Origin: Lacipirellulaceae bacterium | GTDB taxonomy: Bacteria > Planctomycetota > Planctomycetia > Pirellulales > Lacipirellulaceae | Assembly: GCA_040218535.1 (NCBI GenBank) | Contig: JAVJRG010000005.1 | Coordinates: forward strand, 1,736,001 to 1,800,000 | DNA: 64,000 nt | Direction of reading: 5' to 3' | Part shown: piece after piece, positions 17,872 to 26,234 of the stretch | Layout: every line of letters starts with the position of its first letter | Numbering within the stretch: position 1 is the first letter of the stretch | Translations under genes and position numbers: made by a program | The notes under the pieces: model-generated | Database searches by the model: none | Seen by the model: the letters and a program-made list of their open reading frames with translations, nothing else | Told to the model about the DNA's origin: nothing

Positions 17872-19014
17872 CTACTGTCGCTGCCGCTGTACGCCGGAAA
17901 GTTGGTAGACCGGGGCGAAAGCGTTTTGATCGTTTTGCAAATTGTAGAGCTGCCCACGCACCATGACAAAGTCGCCCGAGTTGAGTTGCCCAAGCAACTG
18001 AGGATTCGCCACGGCGACACTGCCGCCGAGTTGATCGGGTGTTGAGCCCGTAGGCATGTAGACAACTCGCCACTGCCCCGTTTCCTGCGAGTAGACAAGT
18101 TGGCCTCGCAACCATTCGTAGGTTGGCCCCATGCCGTAGCGAGTTGCTGCTTCCTGGGCAGCACGTTCGGCCGCATCGTGAGCGGCAAAGAGGCTGCTGC
18201 CTGAACTAGCCTGCGTGCTATGAACAGCGACGCCACGATTCTGCGAGCTGCCCCGCGGCTGGAAGCCATCGCGTGCGGCTAATGAACTTGTACTGTTGTT
18301 GAAACTAGGGGCAGAGAATGCTTGAGTACTCGCTGGCGTTACAGCACGGAGTCGAGCGGGCCCCAGATTCTGATTGAGATCGCCTGGACTGAGTTGATCC
18401 GAGCTCTGCGGAGTGTAGGCGACGGCATTGGACGCTTGGTTAAAAGCGACTGGTGGATCAGCGGGCGTCGGTAAGATCGAGTCGTCCGTTTGCTGCACCG
18501 TGGCGAGGGCTGGCGTCGGTTGTACTTGCTCAAACCGCAAGCGTGACTGATCTTCCGGCACGCGAATTGTGTCGATTCCAGATGCAATGGCTTGGCCGCC
18601 ATATTGCTGTTGCGTTAGCTGGTCGGCAGGCCCGAGAGGAATCTCGGCACTGGTGGGTCGAACCCCGTATCCCGGTGCAGGCGTATAGGGCGTTTGCTGC
18701 GGGGCGGTGTTCCACCCACCCGGCGGCGTCGAACCGGGAGTCCCGTAGGCCGGGGCGCCACCGTTGTAGTTTGGAGTTGGCGTAAAGGCAGGCGGTTGAC
18801 TAGCTCCAGGAACGCCAGGAACAGGATCACCGGCGTAGTAAGGTTGCGCCGTACCTGGAGTCAACACACGTGTTGAAGGAGGCGGTACCCGGTCGGGACT
18901 CATGAAAGGGTTGGTCAGGGCGGCCTGCTGATTCTGGCAGCCCACTAAGCAGAGCGTGACCAGGAGCCCGGCTACTATTCCATGAGCACATCGTGTGCAA
19001 CGCATCGGCGACAT
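17872..19014 (-). CDS. Lipoprotein, proline/glutamine-rich, unknown function
   Basis: About 380 residues from the ATG at 19014 (MSPMRCTRCAHGIVAGLLVT); the frame continues to 19116 but the upstream part has no signal character. The signal peptide ends in a lipobox, LCLVGC, so the mature protein is probably lipid-anchored at Cys near residue 25. The first two thirds are low complexity, rich in Pro, Gln, Thr and Gly (repeats of the type TPGSTPPGG and APGYGVRP). The C-terminal 90 residues are better folded (YEWLRGQLVYSQETGQWRVV, LNSGDFVMVRGQLYN) and look like an OB- or SH3-like module. Not recognised further. Confidence 0.7.
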   Translation of the reverse strand: MSPMRCTRCAHGIVAGLLVTLCLVGCQNQQAALTNPFMSPDRVPPPSTRVLTPGTAQPYYAGDPVPGVPGASQPPAFTPTPNYNGGAPAYGTPGSTPPGGWNTAPQQTPYTPAPGYGVRPTSAEIPLGPADQLTQQQYGGQAIASGIDTIRVPEDQSRLRFEQVQPTPALATVQQTDDSILPTPADPPVAFNQASNAVAYTPQSSDQLSPGDLNQNLGPARLRAVTPASTQAFSAPSFNNSTSSLAARDGFQPRGSSQNRGVAVHSTQASSGSSLFAAHDAAERAAQEAATRYGMGPTYEWLRGQLVYSQETGQWRVVYMPTGSTPDQLGGSVAVANPQLLGQLNSGDFVMVRGQLYNLQNDQNAFAPVYQLSGVQRQRQ

Positions 19015-19114
19015 CCTATCTTTCAGCCATCGGTCCCCCCACGATCGTTCGGGCGGATGATAGCGGATTGCTGCATCCAGTCCAGACCGATCACTAGCAG
19101 ATGTTGACGTGTAC

Positions 19115-19158
19115 AAAAAAGCAGCACGGCGTGGATTGCTAGCAGTCCACGCCGTGCT
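19115..19158 (-). terminator. Rho-independent terminator
   Basis: A perfect 13-bp inverted repeat (AGCACGGCGTGGA, 19123-19135, pairing with 19146-19158) with a 10-base loop. On the minus strand it is followed by GCTTTTTT, so it terminates transcripts of the small secreted gene at 19182-19661, 24 bases after its stop. The plus-strand side lacks a long T run. Confidence 0.85.
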
Positions 19159-19181
19159 TTGAGTTCTTCTACTATTTGCTC

Positions 19182-19661
19182 TTAGCGAACCATATATGTC
19201 GCCTGCAAGATGGGGCCTTCAACAGCATCAGCCTGTGGCATCGCGTAAGGATTCACGATCGCTAGCGGTTCGACACGTTGCTGAGTGCTCGTCGTTTGGT
19301 CAAGTGACGGCTTTTCAACCTGCGAATCAGCAGCGGCGGTTTGCGATTCCTTCATATAAGGATTGTCGATCGCCAAAGGCGCTGGGGCGGCGTACTCAGG
19401 CGTGACATGCGTTGGAAGGTAAGCAAACGGGCTGTGTCCGTAAGTGCGGGGCACGGGGTAGCTGTAGTAGACGGGTGGGAAGGCGGAATAGTAGGGGACG
19501 TTCTGAGAGAGTACCCGGTACAAATTCCCAACATCAGCGTAGGCACCGAGCCCGAAAGCTCCGAAACCGCCACATTGGGCTTGGGCCTTTTCGGTTGCGG
19601 CTAGCGGACACGCAACTAGCGCGGCAATGAGCAATACTTTACGAAGATTCATGGTTGTCAC
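19182..19661 (-). CDS. Small secreted Tyr/Pro-rich protein
   Basis: 159 residues with a clear signal peptide (MTTMNLRKVLLIAALVACPLAATEKAQAQ, cleavage after AQA). The mature part is rich in Tyr, Pro and Ala (PYYSAFPPVYYSYPVPRTYG) and carries two related segments, LAIDNPYMKES and LAIVNPYAMPQ, a small internal repeat. GAGGTGA precedes the ATG at a good distance. A strong terminator follows. Probably an abundant secreted or envelope protein; not recognised. Two 13-bp direct repeats lie upstream and may be regulatory. Confidence 0.75.
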   Translation of the reverse strand: MTTMNLRKVLLIAALVACPLAATEKAQAQCGGFGAFGLGAYADVGNLYRVLSQNVPYYSAFPPVYYSYPVPRTYGHSPFAYLPTHVTPEYAAPAPLAIDNPYMKESQTAAADSQVEKPSLDQTTSTQQRVEPLAIVNPYAMPQADAVEGPILQATYMVR

Positions 19662-19677
19662 CTCTGGTTCTGTTAGC

Positions 19678-19725
19678 GAATTGCCTATCTGTCCGGGGAG
19701 TCGATGGCAATAGAATTGCCTATCT
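19678..19725. promoter_or_regulatory. 13-bp direct repeat upstream of the small secreted gene
   Basis: GAATTGCCTATCT occurs at 19678-19690 and again at 19713-19725, 35 bases apart (about 3.3 helical turns), in the short gap between two divergent genes and just upstream of the minus-strand start at 19661. The placement suits an operator or activator site. This is inference from the repeat alone. Confidence 0.45.
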
Positions 19726-19810
19726 CCACACTAATTGGGGCACGAAGAATTCGCAAGAAAACTCTGCTGTTGTGCGGAAAACAAAGGCCTTTGCAAGCTA
19801 GAATCTCAGC

Positions 19811-20884
19811 ATGACGCCGTTGGAAATCTCTACGCGAATCAAAGAAGCGAGCACCGAACTTGGCTTCGCACTCTGCGGCATATGCCCAGCAGTTGAGCCG
19901 ACCGGGGTCAGCCGGCTGGCTGAGTGGCTCTCTCGCGGCTACGCGGGAGAGATGCACTATCTTGAGCAGCGGCAGGAAGCGTATTCGAGTCCGAGACATG
20001 TGCTCGAAGGGGTAAAGAGCATCATCATGCTGGGGATGCTTTACCAAACCGTCCAGCCAAACATGCCGCAACCGGGGCAGGGCAGAGTGGCTCGCTACGC
20101 TTGGGGAGAACGTGATTACCATGATTTAATCAGACCCAAACTTCATTCACTGGCCGACAGAATACGCGAATGGTCGCCCGCAGGGAATACTCGTGGTGTT
20201 GTGGACACGGCACCTTTGCTGGAACGCGAATTCGCTCAACTTGCGGGACTTGGTTGGGTCGGTAAAAACACCTTGCTGCTGAACCGAAAAGAAGGCAGCT
20301 ACTTTTTCTTGGCAGCGGTGCTAACCGACCAGCTACTAGAATACGACGAACAGTTCACCGCTGACCATTGCGGTAGCTGCACGGCTTGCCTCGACGCTTG
20401 CCCAACCGACGCCTTCCCGCAGAGCTACGTGTTGGATGCCTCGCGCTGCATTAGCTATCTGACGATCGAGCACCGCTCGGAAATCCCGCTCGACCTCCGA
20501 GATGGAATCGGTGATTGGCTCTTCGGTTGTGATGTGTGCCAAGAAGTCTGCCCCTGGAACAACCGCGCCCCAGAAACTGAGGAGCCGTCGTATCAGCCGC
20601 TCGCTGGGATGAATCCTGTAGAGCTCGCTGAGTTGTTTGACCTGGACGAACCTGCCTTTCGCCAGCGATTCCGTAAGACACCGCTCTGGCGTCCGCATCG
20701 ACGGGGGCTGTTGCGCAATGCGGCGATTGTACTGGGCAATCAACGCTGCGAATCGGCAGTACCGGCACTGAAGCGAGGGCTCAATGATGCTGAGCCGATT
20801 GTCCGTGAGGCCTGCGCTTGGGCGCTCGAGTGTATCGCTGTAACAGATAATTTGGACGCTGATAAACGCAGATCGGGCGGATAA
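19811..20884 (+). CDS. queG: Epoxyqueuosine reductase (QueG)
   Basis: Cobalamin- and iron-sulfur-dependent enzyme that reduces epoxyqueuosine to queuosine in tRNA. The 357 residues include the family N-terminus (ELGFALCGICPAVEPTG), a cobalamin-binding region with YAWGERDYHDLIRPKL, VDTAPLLEREFAQLAGLGWVG, two ferredoxin clusters (HCGSCTACLDACPTDAF and GCDVCQEVCPWN) and a C-terminal HEAT-like repeat (RRGLLRNAAIVLGNQRCESA). ATG at 19811. The last 10 or so codons lie inside an inverted repeat at 20854-20993, so the C-terminus (DNLDADKRRSGG) has probably been replaced or extended by repeat DNA. Confidence 0.93.
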   Translation: MTPLEISTRIKEASTELGFALCGICPAVEPTGVSRLAEWLSRGYAGEMHYLEQRQEAYSSPRHVLEGVKSIIMLGMLYQTVQPNMPQPGQGRVARYAWGERDYHDLIRPKLHSLADRIREWSPAGNTRGVVDTAPLLEREFAQLAGLGWVGKNTLLLNRKEGSYFFLAAVLTDQLLEYDEQFTADHCGSCTACLDACPTDAFPQSYVLDASRCISYLTIEHRSEIPLDLRDGIGDWLFGCDVCQEVCPWNNRAPETEEPSYQPLAGMNPVELAELFDLDEPAFRQRFRKTPLWRPHRRGLLRNAAIVLGNQRCESAVPALKRGLNDAEPIVREACAWALECIAVTDNLDADKRRSGG

Positions 20885-20993
20885 TACGGATTTCTTTCTG
20901 CAGTTACACTTAGTGCCAACTTAAAGAACCTTGTTACGGCTAAGCACTCGCAGGATCAGCGAAGATCCGCTCAATCCGCGTTCTTCCGCGTCC
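20854..20993. repeat. Imperfect 29-bp inverted repeat overlapping the queG stop
   Basis: Left arm 20854-20882, right arm 20965-20993; 23 of 29 positions pair. The arms are built from GGACGC, AACGC-GAT and GCGGAT blocks. The left arm includes the last queG codons and its stop begins at 20882. The right arm ends 44 bases before the dihydrouridine synthase ATG. The style is that of dispersed palindromic intergenic elements. Confidence 0.6.
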
Positions 20994-21037
20994 CATTCAT
21001 TGTTGACGGTTGGGCCTTTCCAGCGAAAATAGCTTCC

Positions 21038-22105
21038 ATGCTCAAGCCACTTCAGATCGGTGACATTCAGCTCGATTTTCCTGTCGTCCAGGCAGCGTTG
21101 TCGGGCTATAGCGACACGGCAATGCGGGTGATCGCCCGTCGGTTGGGTGCGCCCTACACGCTTTGCGAAGTGATGCTCGACTATTTCGTTCTTCAGGTGA
21201 AAGAACGCCGCAAGACAAGCCACTTGATGCACGTGGCCGACGAAGAGCATCCCGTTGCGGGCCAGTTGATGGGTGCAGAGCCGGAGCAGTTCGGACCGGC
21301 AGCGTTGAAGCTCGTGGAGAAGGGCTTCGACGTCATCGACATCAACTTCGGGTGCCCTGTTAAGAGAGTCTTAGGACGCTGCCGGGGTGGTTTCCATCTG
21401 AGCCAGCCTGATATTGCTCTCGAAATCATCGGAAGGGTTCGCGATGCCGTGCCAGATCGCATTCCTGTCACCGTTAAAATGCGTCGCGGCATGGACGATG
21501 AGCAGGAAAGCACTGACCAGTTCTACAAGATCTTCGACGGGGCCTTCGACCTTGGTGCTGTGGCCATCACGGTCCACGGCAGGACAGTCAAACAACGTTA
21601 CAATGGCCCTTCGCGTTGGGACTTTCTGCGGGACCTTAAGCAACATGCGGGAGAGCGTGTGTTGTTGGGAAGCGGCGACTTATTCACAGCGCAAGCGTGT
21701 CTCGACATGATTGAATACACCGGCGTCGACGGCGTGACGGTGGCTCGGGGTGCGATTGGCAATCCTTGGATCTTCCAACAGGCGAGGGCTCTTGCCGCCG
21801 GCTTACCGATGCCGGAACCTCCCACGCTACACGAGCAACGGGAGATTATCGCCGAGCACTATACGATTGCCGAAGAGCTCTACGGAGCCGATCGCTGCGT
21901 GCCAACGATGCGAAAGTTTGGCATCAAGTATTCGCAGCTTCACCCGGAGCATAAGGAAGTCCGCACAGACTTCTGTTCCGTGAAAAGGGCTGGCGCGTGG
22001 CGTGAGGTACTCGACAAGTGGTACGCGACTGACGGCCCTGGAGTCCATCCTGTTGTGGATGAGCCTGAGCCCATCCGTGCCGGCGATGTGGCTGTTCAAG
22101 CCTAA
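21038..22105 (+). CDS. tRNA-dihydrouridine synthase
   Basis: FMN enzyme that reduces uridine to dihydrouridine in tRNA. The 355 residues start at an ATG at 21038 with LQIGDIQLDFPVVQAALSGY, followed by the substrate/catalytic block DINFGCPVKRV with the catalytic Cys, GRTVKQRYNGPSRWDFL, VTVARGAIGNPWIF and the family C-terminal helical domain. The usual GAGSALL after the catalytic Cys is here GRCRGGFHL, which suggests a lineage-specific subfamily closest to DusB. It follows queG in the same direction, so two tRNA-modification genes are adjacent, though the 150-base gap holds an inverted repeat. Confidence 0.9.
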   Translation: MLKPLQIGDIQLDFPVVQAALSGYSDTAMRVIARRLGAPYTLCEVMLDYFVLQVKERRKTSHLMHVADEEHPVAGQLMGAEPEQFGPAALKLVEKGFDVIDINFGCPVKRVLGRCRGGFHLSQPDIALEIIGRVRDAVPDRIPVTVKMRRGMDDEQESTDQFYKIFDGAFDLGAVAITVHGRTVKQRYNGPSRWDFLRDLKQHAGERVLLGSGDLFTAQACLDMIEYTGVDGVTVARGAIGNPWIFQQARALAAGLPMPEPPTLHEQREIIAEHYTIAEELYGADRCVPTMRKFGIKYSQLHPEHKEVRTDFCSVKRAGAWREVLDKWYATDGPGVHPVVDEPEPIRAGDVAVQA

Positions 22106-22108
22106 CCT

Positions 22109-25100
22109 CTAACGCCAAAGACGAGGCGTCCATTGGCGAAAACGATCCGTCAGCCGTGGCGTTTTCTCAGGCGTCTGCTGGTTTCCCGACTGGGTTTCGG
22201 CTGTCTGTACGGCTGGTGCACCAGGAACGTTAGCGAGCAAGTAACGCGGCAGGTAACCGTCCACCAGTCGTAAGCAGTCGACATATTGCTCTTTCTCAAG
22301 AGCCGTTTTCGCAGCGAACACACGTTTCGCCAGATCAATGCGTGTTTGTGTATCGAACTGCAAATCGAACAATTCCAGGTCGTCCACGGCGGCCTCTCCT
22401 TGGCCTGTTAGGTGAAGTTGAACTCGCAGTTGCGTATCCTCGGTGGCCGCCAGCTCATCCAGGACGAGCTCGCACTCCGTCCATTCTCCCTGAGTGGGTG
22501 GCAGTGCCTGATGTAACCTTCTCGCGCCGCCTGGCACGCTGTATTCCACCGAAAGGTACAGGCGGGACTGGGGTTGTTGAGCCGCCAAACGATACCAGCC
22601 GCTCACAGCGACACGTCCTGTATTGGGGATCGCGAATGAGTTACTCTCAGCCGCGACTCCGATGGCATCCGCACTGACCAGCCTTAGTGCCCGTTTGCCC
22701 GATCGCGGTTCTGCTTTGAAGTCAACACTTCCATGACGACCCAAACGCACTTGCCATGCTTTTTCCAAAGGTGCGTCCTGTTGGATCTCAAAGCCGGGAC
22801 TCTTGAGCCCCGGATAAGTTCGCCTGACATCAAGACGCCCCAGCCGATCTTCTAGCTCCGCGATTCGTTCGCTCAACTGCCGGCTCGCCTCCGGCGACAA
22901 TTGAACCTTAGGCGAATCAAATCGCATTCCTTTCGAGTCGAATCGCCAAGCCGCAATATCGTAGGCGGCCAAATCGACGGACCATCGTGCCCTTCCGACT
23001 GGGAGAATCCCTTCGGCAAGCGGCTTCTCTGCAGCGCTTGCCGATGCATTGCCGAGACTTTGCGAACCGAGTCGCTTGAAGGAAGTTGGCTGCTCGCCTT
23101 GCAGAGAGAACTCCACCTTACAAGGCCACGGGGAGACGTTGGTGAAGCAAATAGTGGTCGCTGTCGGCTCGCGATAGATTCGCGTGGTTAGCGGTTGCTG
23201 CTTCTCGGTACTGACTTCATATCGCGGCAGCGGAAGTTCGCTAATGGCACCAATCAACGGCCGGAAAGTTTGGGCATCTCCTAAAGAGGCCAACGGTAAG
23301 TCGGTCACCAAGAGGGAAGGATCGTCCTCGGCCAACGCATCGGTCAGTGGTTTGCGTACCGAATCGTCTGAAGGCAGTGAAGGACTTGCCAACTCAACCC
23401 TTGCATAACCAGAGAAGGGATTCGCTCGATCGAAGCTAGGCAAGCGAAGCGGGAGCTGCTCATGAAAGACTTGGGTGCCGACACTTTGTTGATTCGAAAC
23501 ATCGATATCCAAATCGCGGACTTCGTTGAGATAACCTGCAACCGATTGTTGCTGTCTCGACTGCCCCGCGTTGAAGCGTCGCGGCCTGAGTATCAAGATG
23601 CCCTCCGTGCGAGACAACTGAGGCAGATTGATGCCCACTTCTGCCAATTCTCGCCGCAGCGAGGTTTTACCGATTGCCGACTGCTGGACACCTTCAACAA
23701 GCTTCGGGCCAGTGAGTAAGCGATCGGTGCATAGCAATAAGTTCCAGTCACTACGTCGCTGACGCAAGGAGTTCGCTAGCCGTACGTAGTAGTCCGAGAG
23801 CATCGTCTGCCGCCAAGCTAACCACTCAGGTCGATTCTCCCCACCAAGCTGCTCCGCACGACGAGCGAATCTTTGAGGTCCCTCTGCCGGGACTGCGATA
23901 CCCGTATCCTGTGCGAAACGGGCCACCGTTCGATCATCCAAACACCAGAGGACGCCAGGGAGCGTTCCATAGCCATCCCCTGCAACCTGCAACGCTAAGC
24001 CACCTAATGCGGGATGGTCGCGATATCGATCAACAAGCTTATGTAGCGACTGGTCAAGCTGCTGCTGGACGAAAGGGCTCAGCAAGTTGTATCTTGGCCC
24101 AGCATCTGGTGAGGATGAAGAATCCTCATGCCAAGCCCGCCCTTCTGGACCGAGGCAGTAAAGATCGCCTCGTGATAAATTGGTTGATTTCAAGCTTTCC
24201 AAGGCCGGTAAAGCGTGACTCAACTGCACAGCAGGAATCAGCTTGAGGCCTTCTCGATCGAAAACTCTCAAAAGAACTTCCAGAACATCACGCGGCATCA
24301 CATCGACTTCGGTCATCTTTGCCGATTGGTATCGAGGTGAATCGCCGAGGCTAGCGATGGGTGCTAGCGTGCTGCCCTCAGCAGAAATGGTCACGACCGC
24401 AGCGTTGTAACCACCGGCATGGAGCTGTTGGGCAAGCCGATTGGCGGCCAGTAGATGCGATTGCCAAGTATCAACGCTCACCCCCGTCGAAGCATCGTAT
24501 CGCTGAGGAGCGCCAAAGTATTCGACAAGCTTTGGCAATGCCAGATACGCTGCAACCATGCGATTGCCAGTGGCCTGGGCAGGTGTTTGGACATCTGACT
24601 TCTCCTGTGAAACAAGCGAAAGATCAACGCGACCAAACTCGGCTGCCTCAGCCTTCGATCGGTTGACGACTAAGAGCACAGGCGAAGAGGTCCGAGGCCA
24701 GAAAGTCAGCCGTTTTGTCGTTGAGCCTGTCGAGCTACCTAAGTTCGATCCTTTCGAGAGTACTGCACCCGTATCTCGACCAAACTCTTGAACATTCCCA
24801 CTGGCGTCCGGTTCCAGAATGCTAATGGCCAGGTGCTGCTGCCGATCTGAGGGCAGAGCAATTTCTACCACATGGGGCTGGCCTGGCTGTCGGACCGGAA
24901 GAGTAAACGCCTGCCAGTTCGGATCTTTGTTTTCGTCGCTTGCAGGAAGGGACACGAAGCCCTCTTGAGAACCCTTACGAAGCTGCGTGTTGCCCAACGG
25001 CGAAGTCTTCGAAACCCCAGGCAGTGGTGAACGACGCGCCCACTTCGGCAAGCGCTGCCACCACCCAGGTTTCGCTGGATCGATCGTAAGTACCGGAGTT

Positions 25101-26011
25101 GTCTCTTGACTCAGCCGAGGCAGACGTGCCTCGGGATCGACCACGACCAACTCGATCGTTCGACGAAGTTTTGCTACTGAATTACTACCGGCTATCCAAC
25201 GCTTTGCGAAACCACTTTTCTCATTGACACTGAACTCAATCGAATAAGCGCCCTCGCTTGCGGGCGCTGTAAATTCAAACGGTATCGTCCGGGTTTCTTC
25301 CAAGTTCCAAACAATCGACTCTTGTGATATCGCTTCGCCTGAAGCCAGGTTGCGAACCGTGGCAGTTACTTCTAACTGCTGCTTCGGTAGATCTTCATCA
25401 GCGCCGGGGCTAAGGACTGCCTGCCACTTTTCACCTGGAGAGAAAACCATCGAAGAGCGATCAACCGCCACACGAAGTCGATCACCCGGAGCGCGATCAA
25501 CAATCAGAAACCCGAGTCCGTCATTCAATCGATGGCGAGCTGCATGATCGAACACTTCCGAGAGAGGAATGCTGAAGTTGTTCGCCTCACCCGCAGTCCC
25601 TTTCGAGTTCGGTTCCAGTGAGATGATGAGGTTGCTAGCCAATGTTCCTTCGACTTCGAGATCACAACCATCAAAGGATCGACTCAATCGAGGTTGTATA
25701 ACGACTTCATCTCCGGCAAGTCTTAGGGCTTCTGCCTCGTCGGTATGGCTACCCAGCGGGTGCATCTTGAGAATCGAGCCGGACTCAACACGAATCCTCC
25801 CAGCCCAGTAATCAGTCCTCTTTGCCTGAGCCTGAGTGGCCCGTCCCCAGATCAATCGCAACTTGACCGTTCGTTCCGATTCTTCTGCCGCTTTTCCTTG
25901 CTTGCAAACCAGAAGTATAAGAAGGCTCGCCGCAAATATGAGAAAGCGCGGGTAACCAAGCCCTTGATCGGACCTGTAGCTCCGGATTGTTCGACGAATG
26001 CTTCCGTGCAT
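22109..26011 (-). CDS. Giant exported protein with glycoside-hydrolase-like TIM barrel
   Basis: 1300 residues, with a signal peptide or anchor at about 22-42 (FLIFAASLLILLVCKQGKA). The first 480 residues look like beta-sandwich modules (RTIPFEFTAPASEGAYSIEF). From about 505 to 810 a barrel-type region resembles the GHL/GH10 family (NRLAQQLHAGGYNAAVVTIS, VFDREGLKLIPAVQLSH, ALGGLALQVAGDGYGTLPG, EWLAWRQTMLSDYYVRLAN). The C-terminal third is beta-rich with a late carbohydrate-binding-like domain (SFAIPNTGRVAVSGWYRLAA) and a coiled region. The family's catalytic Glu pair cannot be assigned. Probably a polysaccharide-active or binding protein outside the cell. ATG at 26011; converges with the dihydrouridine synthase, stop codons 3 bases apart. 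Confidence 0.7.
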   Translation of the reverse strand: MHGSIRRTIRSYRSDQGLGYPRFLIFAASLLILLVCKQGKAAEESERTVKLRLIWGRATQAQAKRTDYWAGRIRVESGSILKMHPLGSHTDEAEALRLAGDEVVIQPRLSRSFDGCDLEVEGTLASNLIISLEPNSKGTAGEANNFSIPLSEVFDHAARHRLNDGLGFLIVDRAPGDRLRVAVDRSSMVFSPGEKWQAVLSPGADEDLPKQQLEVTATVRNLASGEAISQESIVWNLEETRTIPFEFTAPASEGAYSIEFSVNEKSGFAKRWIAGSNSVAKLRRTIELVVVDPEARLPRLSQETTPVLTIDPAKPGWWQRLPKWARRSPLPGVSKTSPLGNTQLRKGSQEGFVSLPASDENKDPNWQAFTLPVRQPGQPHVVEIALPSDRQQHLAISILEPDASGNVQEFGRDTGAVLSKGSNLGSSTGSTTKRLTFWPRTSSPVLLVVNRSKAEAAEFGRVDLSLVSQEKSDVQTPAQATGNRMVAAYLALPKLVEYFGAPQRYDASTGVSVDTWQSHLLAANRLAQQLHAGGYNAAVVTISAEGSTLAPIASLGDSPRYQSAKMTEVDVMPRDVLEVLLRVFDREGLKLIPAVQLSHALPALESLKSTNLSRGDLYCLGPEGRAWHEDSSSSPDAGPRYNLLSPFVQQQLDQSLHKLVDRYRDHPALGGLALQVAGDGYGTLPGVLWCLDDRTVARFAQDTGIAVPAEGPQRFARRAEQLGGENRPEWLAWRQTMLSDYYVRLANSLRQRRSDWNLLLCTDRLLTGPKLVEGVQQSAIGKTSLRRELAEVGINLPQLSRTEGILILRPRRFNAGQSRQQQSVAGYLNEVRDLDIDVSNQQSVGTQVFHEQLPLRLPSFDRANPFSGYARVELASPSLPSDDSVRKPLTDALAEDDPSLLVTDLPLASLGDAQTFRPLIGAISELPLPRYEVSTEKQQPLTTRIYREPTATTICFTNVSPWPCKVEFSLQGEQPTSFKRLGSQSLGNASASAAEKPLAEGILPVGRARWSVDLAAYDIAAWRFDSKGMRFDSPKVQLSPEASRQLSERIAELEDRLGRLDVRRTYPGLKSPGFEIQQDAPLEKAWQVRLGRHGSVDFKAEPRSGKRALRLVSADAIGVAAESNSFAIPNTGRVAVSGWYRLAAQQPQSRLYLSVEYSVPGGARRLHQALPPTQGEWTECELVLDELAATEDTQLRVQLHLTGQGEAAVDDLELFDLQFDTQTRIDLAKRVFAAKTALEKEQYVDCLRLVDGYLPRYLLANVPGAPAVQTAETQSGNQQTPEKTPRLTDRFRQWTPRLWR

Positions 26012-26234
26012 TGCTAATCGATCATCGAAGATTGAATAGGCTTTAGATATCGAACTCTGCGCCTGCCAAGTCTAGTTGGCAATCGGCCTATCACTGGCCT
26101 CTAAAACGCGGGCGGAGTGTACGCTGCAAGCACGAAGGTTGCCAGAGCAATCGGTCGTAAAGAATGGCCTAAGTCGACGTCAGATTTCAGCTTACGCCGA
26201 ATCAAGGCATGGAGATGAAATAAAGGAAGTGGTG

